A stretch of 5,537 nucleotides of DNA from Deltaproteobacteria bacterium (GTDB lineage Bacteria; Desulfobacterota; Syntrophia; Syntrophales; Smithellaceae), in the NCBI GenBank assembly GCA_019136325.1, contig JAGVUJ010000164.1, positions 1-5,537 on the forward strand. The letters run 5' to 3'. Positions 1 through 5,530 of the stretch are shown here, one piece after another. A model generated the notes under the pieces. It was not told the origin of the DNA. It searched no databases and saw only the letters and a list, made by a program, of their open reading frames with translations. The position numbers were made by a program, and so were the translations under genes. How positions within the stretch are numbered: position 1 is the first letter of the stretch; the number at the start of each line of letters is the position of its first letter.

Positions 1-797
1 ACCGCGCCGAGATTAAGCTCCAGCATCCGCAGAATAACGCCGGCCAGATTGGAACGCATGATTTCCGGCGGCGTGTAAAGAGGCTTTTGCGAAAACTCTT
101 CCTGCGAATAGAGCCGGATGCAAATGCCGTTTTGCACGCGACCACAGCGTCCTTTTCTCTGCTCGGCGCTACTTGCGGAAATCGGTTTTATGGGAAGGCC
201 GGTGGTCTGGCTGCGGGGATTATATTCCAGGATGCGCGCCAGTCCCGCGTCAATCACATATTTGATGCCGGGAATGGTCAGCGACGTTTCCGCGATATTG
301 GTGGCCACAATGATTTTCTGCTGTTCGGCAGAGGCAAAGATCAGTCTCTGTTGCGAACCGGACAACCGCGCGTATAGGGGAAGAACCAGACCGGAACATT
401 TTTTAGCCAACAGTCCGCAGGTTTCACGGATGTCCTGCTCGGTCGGCATGAAAATCAAAACATCTTCGTAACGGCGCTCGCGCTGCAATTGTTCCACACA
501 GGCAACGACTTCATCAATATAGGTTGTCTCGCCCTTTTCTTCTTTTTCCGGATCAAGTGGCCGATAGCGCACCTCCACCGGATACATCCGGCCGGAAACT
601 TTAATAACCGGCGCCTTATTAAAAGCTTCGGAAAATTTTTCCGTATCAATCGTGGCCGAGGTGATAATGATCTTTAAATCTTTTCTTCTAACGAGGAGGG
701 TTCGCAAATAGCCCAGAATAAAATCGATGTTCAGACTGCGTTCGTGAGCTTCATCAACAATGATGGTATCGTAGGCCAGCAGTTCCCTGTCCTGATC
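1..797 (-). CDS. hrpA: HrpA helicase continuation after frameshift (runs off left edge)
   Basis: This is the continuation of hrpA in the -1-shifted frame. I translated it by hand from 797 to 3: it gives 265 uninterrupted codons with all the expected helicase landmarks. In order these are DQDRELLAYDTIIVDEAHER with the DEAH box (motif II), TSATI (motif III), VLIFMPTEQDIRET (start of RecA domain 2), LPLYARLS, ATNIAETSLTIPGIKYVID (motif V region) and QRKGRCGRV (motif VI). The visible part stops just after IRLYS...PPEIMRSNLAGVILRM, so most of the roughly 1300-residue protein, including the HrpA-specific C-terminal half, lies outside the window. No independent start or RBS is evident, so this should be read as one gene with the 731-1309 segment and not as a second gene. 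The lack of further stops or shifts argues that the lesion is recent or is a sequence error. Confidence 0.88.
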
Positions 798-1309
798 GTT
801 TCTGTCAGCAGAATGCCGTCGGTCATAACTTTAATCAGCGGCTCGGTAGAGCTTTTCTCTTCAAAGCGGATTTTATAGGCAACGGATTGTCCGCACTCCT
901 CGCCGAGTTCCGAGGCGATGCGCTGGGCAATGCTGATGGCCGCGATGCGCCGGGGCTGGGTCAGGCCGATCATTCCCCGCAGACCCAGACCTGCGGCAAG
1001 ACACATTTTAGGTATTTGCGTTGTTTTTCCCGAACCGGTTTCGCCGGTAATAATCGTAACCTGATGTTTTTGAATGCTTTCAATAATCTCCCTCTTTTTG
1101 GCAATGATCGGCAGGTTTTGCGGAAACCGAGTGCCGGAAATATCGGCGATTCTTTTTAGATGGTTTAATTTTCCGAGCACGGAACTTTCATCCCTGGTTT
1201 TATGCTCTTCGATACTTTTGAGCTGACGGACAATATTATAATAATCGGCAACCATGACAGAATCGAGATTCTGCCTGATTTGCCGGATATTGTTTCTGAG
1301 GCTTTGCAA
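731..1309 (-). CDS. hrpA: ATP-dependent RNA helicase HrpA, N-terminal part (frameshifted)
   Basis: This is the 5' part of a DEAH-box RNA helicase of the HrpA type, a cytoplasmic NTP-driven helicase linked to RNA processing and ribosome rescue. The first 170 codons are collinear with E. coli HrpA as I recall it. They include the family N-terminus (NLDSVM near residues 14-19), the Walker A/P-loop GETGSGKTT at 89-97, motif Ia TQPRR at 117-121 and MTDGILL at 162-168. The last 22 residues (from about 171) are not HrpA-like, because the reading frame slips by one base near position 797-802; the true continuation is in the next frame. The start is TTG at 1309: an in-frame TAG lies one codon upstream, GGAG sits 7 nt before it, and the N-terminus aligns with the family. 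The slip is either an assembly or sequencing error or a real inactivating mutation. The family assignment is very secure. Confidence 0.9.
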   Translation of the reverse strand: MQSLRNNIRQIRQNLDSVMVADYYNIVRQLKSIEEHKTRDESSVLGKLNHLKRIADISGTRFPQNLPIIAKKREIIESIQKHQVTIITGETGSGKTTQIPKMCLAAGLGLRGMIGLTQPRRIAAISIAQRIASELGEECGQSVAYKIRFEEKSSTEPLIKVMTDGILLTETIRTGNCWPTIPSLLMKLTNAV

Positions 1310-1340
1310 ATCCTATCTCCGGAAGATTTATAATGAATGC

Positions 1341-1370
1341 GTTATTTCACATGGGGAGGGATGCTGTCAA
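1341..1370 (-). promoter_or_regulatory. Candidate sigma-70 promoter for hrpA
   Basis: On the minus strand there is a consensus -35 TTGACA (1370-1365), then 18 nt, then AATAAC (1346-1341), which matches 4 of 6 -10 positions. It lies about 31 nt upstream of the TTG start, leaving room for the GGAG ribosome binding site at 1320-1317. The -35 is perfect but the -10 is weak and the spacer is one base long, so this is plausible but not certain. Confidence 0.35.
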
Positions 1371-1520
1371 TGCCGGATGTATAGTAAAAGGTCAAAAGCT
1401 TAACATGATTGTACTGAAAAGGAGTTTCCTCTACAAGTCCACATTTGTTAGAATTGTCAGAGTTAAGGATTCCTGATTAAAATAAAGTGTTATGCTAAGG
1501 ACATTCTTACGAGAAAGGTG

Positions 1521-2555
1521 TCAGTGATTTTTCCTGTAATCACCGGGGTTCTTTCCTGTCCAACCTTTAAAAGCACGATAGAAATTCGCCATATCACTAT
1601 ACCCAAGTTCCATGGCAATATGTTCCATCGGATAGGATGTTGTTTGAATCATATCAATCGCTTTTTCACTGAGAATTTCCGCCATAAGATTCTTAAAGGA
1701 TGTTCCTTCTTTATTTAAATAACGCCGGAGGGTACTGACGGAAAGGTTCATGCTTCGGGCTAATTGACTAAAAGACGGCAGACCTTCGCTCTGAGTCATG
1801 ATCCTGTGCCTCATCTGACCGGTCACCGTCTCCAGCGCTTTCTGACGAATGTAGAGTTGCTCGCATTCCTTCTCGTATGTTTTACTTGCCATGGTGTTGG
1901 ACATGGGCAACTTCCTGGATAAAAATTTACTGTCGAAGACCATTATGTGTTCGTGGGCGTCAAAATGAACCGGACACCGGAAAATATCCTGATAAGCAGA
2001 GGCATATGACGGTCTTGGATAAGCAAACCCTATCTCATGTAATGTGAAAGGAGTCCCAAGGACGTCGCCGCACATCCGGTAGATGGCAACAAAGTTCGCT
2101 TCGCAGGCCAGAACACGGATATCTTTTAGGTTGAGCAGTTCTTTCATCTTCAGGAAAGCGAGGTCGTCTTTTATTGACAGATCATGTTGGAAATAAGAAG
2201 GGACAAGAGAAGAATATTTGAAAGCCAATCGCATGGCATCAAGAGCTGTATCACTGCAGAGAACGGCGGCTCCGAGTTTTACATGCACACCAACATGATG
2301 CTGCTGTCCGATGATGAATCCGATCTTTGGATCCTTTGCCAGTTTGAGCATCTTTTTTAGAACAAGAAGTTCCTGTTCAGGGGTTATGAAAATATCAGAA
2401 TTACCAAGATCCTGAGGATGGATGCCGCTCCCCGCAAGTAGCGTGACCGCGTCAATTCCCATCTTTTTCATAATATCAGCCAGCACGGCCACGCCATTGA
2501 CCGGCCAGTAATGGGGCAGGGTTCCGCTTGTCGCCATGTGCAAGGTTTTCGTCAT
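1521..2555 (-). CDS. AraC-family transcriptional regulator with ligand-binding N-terminal domain
   Basis: This is a cytoplasmic DNA-binding regulator of 344 residues, the usual length for the AraC subgroup with an Arabinose_bd-type (PF12625) sensing half. Residues about 20-215 look like that domain (LLAGSGIHPQDL at 39-50, FITPEQELLVLKKML, and the closing CPVHFDAHEHIMVFDSKFL followed by LP). Residues about 260-342 form the double helix-turn-helix: PSFSQLARSMNLSVSTLRRYL (first) and HIAMELGYSDMANFYRAFKG (second, 312-331), ending in the typical PGDYR. I chose the ATG at 2555, with GGAG 8 nt upstream. A longer frame from a TTG at 2624 is possible, but that TTG is the first triplet of a strong -35 element of this gene's own promoter. 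The gene is divergent from the membrane operon starting at 2677 and is its likely regulator and autoregulator. The inducer cannot be read from the sequence; fatty acids, amino acids or lipids are all known or suspected for relatives. Confidence 0.9.
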   Translation of the reverse strand: MTKTLHMATSGTLPHYWPVNGVAVLADIMKKMGIDAVTLLAGSGIHPQDLGNSDIFITPEQELLVLKKMLKLAKDPKIGFIIGQQHHVGVHVKLGAAVLCSDTALDAMRLAFKYSSLVPSYFQHDLSIKDDLAFLKMKELLNLKDIRVLACEANFVAIYRMCGDVLGTPFTLHEIGFAYPRPSYASAYQDIFRCPVHFDAHEHIMVFDSKFLSRKLPMSNTMASKTYEKECEQLYIRQKALETVTGQMRHRIMTQSEGLPSFSQLARSMNLSVSTLRRYLNKEGTSFKNLMAEILSEKAIDMIQTTSYPMEHIAMELGYSDMANFYRAFKGWTGKNPGDYRKNH

Positions 2556-2591
2556 CCCGGCTTCTCCAAACAATTTAGTTTTGAGCGAAAG

Positions 2592-2623
2592 TGACAATAT
2601 ATTGATTCTTGAAACAATTGTCA
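2592..2623. promoter_or_regulatory. Inverted repeat, candidate operator in divergent control region
   Basis: There is a perfect 7-bp inverted repeat, TGACAAT at 2592-2598 and ATTGTCA at 2617-2623, with 18 bp between the arms (25 bp centre to centre). One arm overlaps the -10 end of the regulator promoter and the other covers both -35 elements. The position is right for an autoregulatory operator. AraC proteins more often bind direct repeats, and part of the symmetry may simply come from promoter hexamers, so binding by the adjacent regulator is an inference. Confidence 0.35.
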
Positions 2624-2624
2624 A
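2596..2624 (-). promoter_or_regulatory. Promoter of the AraC-family regulator gene
   Basis: On the minus strand: TTGACA (2624-2619), a 17-nt spacer, TATATT (2601-2596). The -35 is perfect and the -10 matches 5 of 6. The expected transcript start near 2589 leaves a leader of about 33 nt before the ATG at 2555. This near-consensus promoter is the main reason to reject the longer TTG start at 2624. Its -35 overlaps that of the divergent promoter. Confidence 0.65.
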
Positions 2625-2646
2625 TCCATCCTGACATAGCTATAAA
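2618..2646 (+). promoter_or_regulatory. Promoter of the divergent membrane-protein operon
   Basis: On the plus strand: TTGTCA (2618-2623), a 17-nt spacer, TATAAA (2641-2646). Each hexamer matches 5 of 6 consensus positions. The transcript would start near 2653, about 24 nt before the ATG at 2677, with AGGAG (2666-2670) as ribosome binding site 6 nt before the start. The -35 coincides, shifted by one base, with the -35 of the regulator promoter on the other strand, so two polymerases could hardly bind at once. Confidence 0.6.
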
Positions 2647-2676
2647 TACCATAAAAACTATTAACAGGAGAACTCT

Positions 2677-3501
2677 ATGAAAACTAAAAAGCTGTTATAC
2701 ATACTCTTCTTCATCGTCCTGCTTTCGGTCTATATGAACCTGGCCTGGGATGCAGCCGGCAGAATTTCTCCAATCTATTACAATATGATTATGGGTGCGA
2801 TATTTACAGGCTTTGCGCTGCTGCATGGCAATACGTACATCGGCAGAAAGAGCATGATCGTCCTTGCTTTGCTGACATTTATTATATCCTTCATTATGGA
2901 ATATGAAGGGGTGAAAACCGGAATCATTTTTGGTGAGTATTATTATGGGAATGTTCTCGGACCGAAGGCGCTCGAAACGGTCCCCTGGCTTATTCCTCTG
3001 TCATGGTTCATGTTCATGTATGTTTCGACCATCACGGTCGATGCCGCGTTTGGCAGGAATTATACCGGCTGGGTGGCGATGTTCCTGTTCGCCGTTCTCG
3101 ACTCCATGGCAATGACCGCGCTCGATATCCTTATCGATCCTCTCTGGGTAACCAGAGGAACGTGGGTATGGACGGCTGTTAATCATCTGCCCGCCGGGTC
3201 TGTTTTCTATGGGATTCCCACACAGAACTACTTCGGCTGGCTCCTCACAACGATGATGATCTTCATTCCATACCGTATTTGCTATTTCATGAACAAATCA
3301 TCTCTGATTGAAAGGAACCGTGATTTTTTTCTTCCCTGCCTGATTTACGCATCGATTGTCGGAGTGGGTTGCATCGAAGCACTGACTATTCTGTCAAACA
3401 AGGGAGTTATGTTTGTATCCCTGATGACGGGAGGTTTGTTTTCTATCGGTTCGCTGCTCGGCTTCATGACATGGCGGAACCAGAGCAAGCAAAACACATA
3501 A
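2677..3501 (+). CDS. CruF/DUF422-like carotenoid biosynthesis family membrane protein
   Basis: This is a polytopic inner-membrane protein of 274 residues with about 7-8 hydrophobic segments (near 6-26, 33-50, 57-74, 103-120, 130-152, 181-203, 218-238, 245-265). Its conserved polar residues match the carotenoid-synthesis family PF04240 (DUF422), which includes the carotenoid 1',2'-hydratase CruF and haloarchaeal bisanhydrobacterioruberin hydratase. They are EYEGVKTGIIFGEYYYG at 75-91, VPWLIPLSW at 102-110, LDILIDPL at 149-156, GTWVW at 161-165, and YGIPTQNYFGW at 178-188. Known members act on the end groups of carotenoids in the membrane; hydration of a polyene or polyprenyl end is therefore a reasonable guess, not shown here. 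The ATG has AGGAG 6 nt upstream and its own promoter. It is the first gene of a three-gene operon, divergent from the AraC regulator. No other carotenoid genes are nearby, so the substrate is unknown. Confidence 0.8.
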   Translation: MKTKKLLYILFFIVLLSVYMNLAWDAAGRISPIYYNMIMGAIFTGFALLHGNTYIGRKSMIVLALLTFIISFIMEYEGVKTGIIFGEYYYGNVLGPKALETVPWLIPLSWFMFMYVSTITVDAAFGRNYTGWVAMFLFAVLDSMAMTALDILIDPLWVTRGTWVWTAVNHLPAGSVFYGIPTQNYFGWLLTTMMIFIPYRICYFMNKSSLIERNRDFFLPCLIYASIVGVGCIEALTILSNKGVMFVSLMTGGLFSIGSLLGFMTWRNQSKQNT

Positions 3502-3550
3502 AAGAAAATGTTCTTCATATATTGCGGCAAATGAAAAGGATGTTTTTTCA

Positions 3551-4426
3551 ATGAAAAACACATGGACGGCTACGCCACCGGAATCATGGGAGAAACAGAC
3601 GGCGGTTATTCTCGCTGGATTATTTTCTTCCGCACTCGCGATCAGTACGATCCTGCATCATTTATATCCTCATGTTCTGGCCGTACCCGACCTGCCGCCG
3701 CCGAGGGTTATGCCCTATGTTTCCTATTGGATGGAACTGGCGATAGGCGATGTGACCAGTTTGATTATCGCGGGATTCGCCTTTTATCACTGCCTCAAGA
3801 AATACGGTCTGGGCATGGCGGCACTTTTCTTTTTTGGTTCAATGATCTTTTCCGGTCTCGAGGAAAACGAGTGGATCCTGCTAAGCGGTCGTCTGCTGGG
3901 CAACGATACCTATTTTTTTACACGGGGAGGTCTATGGTTTCTGGAAATACCCTTTTACACCTGCTTGGGCTGGTATTTCATCAGTTACTGCTCATTTGAG
4001 ATTTTTGAGATTGTGGGTTACAGATGGCCCCGGATGATCCGCGCCGCGGCGGCAGGAATCTTTGCCATGTCCCTTGATTTTTTCTGCGATCCTCTGCTGG
4101 TCAACATCGGTGCAACAATGGACCCGCCCCAGCCTTATGGTCTGTGGGTCTGGGAAAATGCAAACACCCTTCGGCTGTTTTCTATACCCATGATGAATTT
4201 TGTAGGCTGGGCTCTGTTGGTCTTCTTGTTCTGCTATCTATTCGGCTTCATCCTGGACAAAAAAACATCGGGTCTCTATTCTCCCGGTAAAATGATCAGG
4301 GTCTTTTTTCTGGCCTTCCCTGTCATGTTGCTTATATGTTATGTATCGTTAAGTGGCCTCGAATCAGTTTTCCAAGGCTTATGGAGCCGGATAAATATAT
4401 TTCCTATTGATTTTCCGGTGAAGTGA
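3551..4426 (+). CDS. Polytopic membrane protein, probable diverged DUF422 paralogue
   Basis: This is a 291-residue membrane protein with about 7 hydrophobic segments (near 17-35, 63-80, 88-103, 127-147, 164-180, 208-233, 249-268). It appears to be a diverged paralogue of the upstream gene, with the same order of marks: an acidic patch GLEENEW (102-108), an amphipathic IPFYTCLGWY (133-142), SLDFFCDPLL (174-183) against ALDILIDPLW upstream, WVW (199-201), and FSIPMMNFVGW (210-220) against YGIPTQNYFGW upstream. Membership in PF04240 is my inference from these; the family's TG..FG.Y stretch is replaced by different residues. The start follows a 49-nt gap, with AAAAGGA ending 10 nt before the ATG, a rather long spacing. 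No terminator is visible in the gap, so it is probably cotranscribed with the upstream gene. The two may form a hetero-oligomer or act on two ends of one substrate, but nothing in the sequence proves this. Confidence 0.75.
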   Translation: MKNTWTATPPESWEKQTAVILAGLFSSALAISTILHHLYPHVLAVPDLPPPRVMPYVSYWMELAIGDVTSLIIAGFAFYHCLKKYGLGMAALFFFGSMIFSGLEENEWILLSGRLLGNDTYFFTRGGLWFLEIPFYTCLGWYFISYCSFEIFEIVGYRWPRMIRAAAAGIFAMSLDFFCDPLLVNIGATMDPPQPYGLWVWENANTLRLFSIPMMNFVGWALLVFLFCYLFGFILDKKTSGLYSPGKMIRVFFLAFPVMLLICYVSLSGLESVFQGLWSRINIFPIDFPVK

Positions 4427-4438
4427 GGAACGTTGAGT

Positions 4439-4642
4439 ATGAAACTCCAGACGAAGCAAAATATAATATCGGCATTCCCACTCATCCCCATTATCTATTT
4501 TCTAATAAATCTTTTTTCAATGTATTCTCTCCTCAAACCGCGCTATCCGGATTCCCCTGTAATCTGGATTGGGATAGTTATTTCAACCATCACGGCCATT
4601 ATTGCTACGCTTTACCTTCTTCGGTTGCGTCATGAGAGATGA
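4439..4642 (+). CDS. Small two-helix membrane protein, unknown function
   Basis: I do not recognise this 67-residue protein. It has two strongly hydrophobic stretches (about 9-31 and 41-62) separated by a short polar turn KPRYPDSP, with a basic tail RLRHER, as expected of a two-pass membrane peptide. The ATG at 4439 is preferred over the TTG at 4433, because GAGGAA (4425-4430) lies 8 nt before the ATG but only 2 nt before the TTG. That ribosome binding site overlaps the TGA of the upstream gene (4424-4426), suggesting translational coupling. It is the last gene of the operon. It may be an accessory or stabilising subunit of the two larger membrane proteins; that is inference from context alone. 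A competing frame from GTG 4423 has no membrane segments and no good ribosome binding site. Confidence 0.6.
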   Translation: MKLQTKQNIISAFPLIPIIYFLINLFSMYSLLKPRYPDSPVIWIGIVISTITAIIATLYLLRLRHER

Positions 4643-4682
4643 GTCGATACTCCTCAAAAATGCATTGCCGATCTTTGTGCAT

Positions 4683-4722
4683 CAAGTGAGAGGGATAGTT
4701 GATAATTAGGGACAGCCACTTG
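4683..4722. repeat. Imperfect inverted repeat with possible REP-like remnant
   Basis: CAAGTG (4683-4688) and CACTTG (4717-4722) form a 6-bp inverted repeat with 28 bp between. The right arm lies in TTAGGGACAGCCACTTG, a string that resembles the GGGACAG...CACTT ends I associate with REP-type elements scattered by RAYT/IS200-like transposases in many genomes. No transposase is present here. The resemblance is from memory and the repeat is short, so this is only a candidate. The rest of the spacer between the convergent genes (4643-4759) shows no convincing terminator. Confidence 0.25.
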
Positions 4723-4759
4723 TTATTCCTTCGCCTTTTTGGCGGGCTCGCTGTTGATA

Positions 4760-5491
4760 TCAGGTTTCGCCGCACAGAGCGCTTAGTTCACGCCGCACCG
4801 CTTCAATTAACTCATCCTTGTTCTTCACGGTATAAGCCGAGGCATCAATCGGTTTGCCGATATGAATTTCTACTTTTTGATCAAGGTAGAAGTCCCACGT
4901 CTTGGCTGGAAGGACTTTCTCCGAACCCCGGATGCCGACCGGTATAATCTGCGCGCCGGTTTCAATCGCCAGGATGAAACCGCCTTTTTTAAACGATCCC
5001 AACCGGCCGGTTCGCGAGCGTGTGCCCTCCGGAGCGATCCACAATACAATGCCATCTTCCATCTTTTCGCGCGCCGCATGGAGATCTTTTTTGGCCTGCT
5101 CGATGTGGTGGCGATCGATGGAAATGAATTCGCCCGCCGCCATTCCGCGTCCCCACAGCGGTATCCTGAATAGTTCCTTTTTGGTGAGCATGCGGATGCT
5201 GCCCGGAAGCGAAAGGATCGTCAGGGGAATATCATAGAGGCTGCGGTGATTCGACATGATAATATAACGTTTACCCGGTTCGATGCGAACGTTGAAGGGA
5301 TCGAAAATCGTCTTTTTGATGCGTGCCGCATTGAGAAGACCATTGGACCACCAGGTCAAAAGCCCGTCTCCGTCTTTTCTCGGATAGCCGCCCTTGATGA
5401 TCGACCAGTACAGAACAATGACCGTAATTCTCAGCGTCACATACAGACTGACGATCATGATCAGAACTTTGCGGATAAAAGAGGCTTTCAT
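4760..5491 (-). CDS. 1-acyl-sn-glycerol-3-phosphate acyltransferase family protein (PlsC-like)
   Basis: This is a membrane-associated lysophospholipid acyltransferase of 243 residues, the typical PlsC length. Enzymes of this family transfer an acyl chain from acyl-ACP or acyl-CoA to the 2-position of lysophosphatidic acid, giving phosphatidic acid. The four family blocks are present: NHRSLYD at 81-87 (the catalytic H82...D87), GEFISIDR at 120-127, APEGTRS at 153-159 and IIPVGI at 182-187. A hydrophobic N-terminal anchor spans about residues 8-30. I chose the ATG at 5491, with GGGGAAG ending 9 nt upstream. The frame can be extended three codons to a TTG at 5500, but that triplet abuts the ribosome binding site. 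The gene converges on the membrane operon and need not belong to it. The exact acyl acceptor is uncertain because the family is broad, so I give no symbol. Confidence 0.9.
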   Translation of the reverse strand: MKASFIRKVLIMIVSLYVTLRITVIVLYWSIIKGGYPRKDGDGLLTWWSNGLLNAARIKKTIFDPFNVRIEPGKRYIIMSNHRSLYDIPLTILSLPGSIRMLTKKELFRIPLWGRGMAAGEFISIDRHHIEQAKKDLHAAREKMEDGIVLWIAPEGTRSRTGRLGSFKKGGFILAIETGAQIIPVGIRGSEKVLPAKTWDFYLDQKVEIHIGKPIDASAYTVKNKDELIEAVRRELSALCGET

Positions 5492-5516
5492 AACATTCAA
5501 CTTCCCCTTCTTATTT

Positions 5517-5530
5517 TGAAAATATTTTCA
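5517..5530. repeat. 14-bp perfect AT-rich palindrome upstream of the acyltransferase gene
   Basis: TGAAAATATTTTCA is a perfect palindrome 26 bp upstream of the acyltransferase ATG. It could be a dimeric regulator site, or simply part of the 3' end of a gene beyond the right edge: two minus-strand frames stay open from the edge, one to a TAA at 5513-5511 and one to a TGA at 5499-5497. AT-rich palindromes of this size also arise by chance. Confidence 0.3.

Noticed and set aside
87..677. Plus-strand open frames of 62-117 codons (87-377, 118-471, 489-677) and a minus-strand frame 455-649
   Set aside because: They overlap the hrpA coding sequence, which shows the full set of helicase motifs in another frame; these are shadows.
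887..1159. Plus-strand 90-codon frame opposite the hrpA P-loop region
   Set aside because: Shadow of the helicase coding sequence; no ribosome binding site or recognisable domain.
1501..1515. TAAG...CTTA hairpin just after the regulator stop, considered as its terminator
   Set aside because: A 4-bp stem with low GC and no tight T tract is too weak to call.
4423..4635. GTG-started 70-codon plus-strand frame overlapping the small membrane protein
   Set aside because: It lacks a well-spaced ribosome binding site and has an unremarkable composition, whereas the frame from 4439 has a good site and two membrane helices.
4732..4744. CGCC-TTTTT-GGCG stem-loop between the convergent genes, considered as a bidirectional terminator
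   Set aside because: The stem is only 4 bp and neither strand has a T run after it; the T run is in the loop.
4699..5237. Plus-strand frames opposite the acyltransferase (4699-4947, 4862-5173, 4902-5237) and a minus-strand frame 4870-5079
   Set aside because: Shadows of the acyltransferase gene, whose four family motifs fix the true frame.
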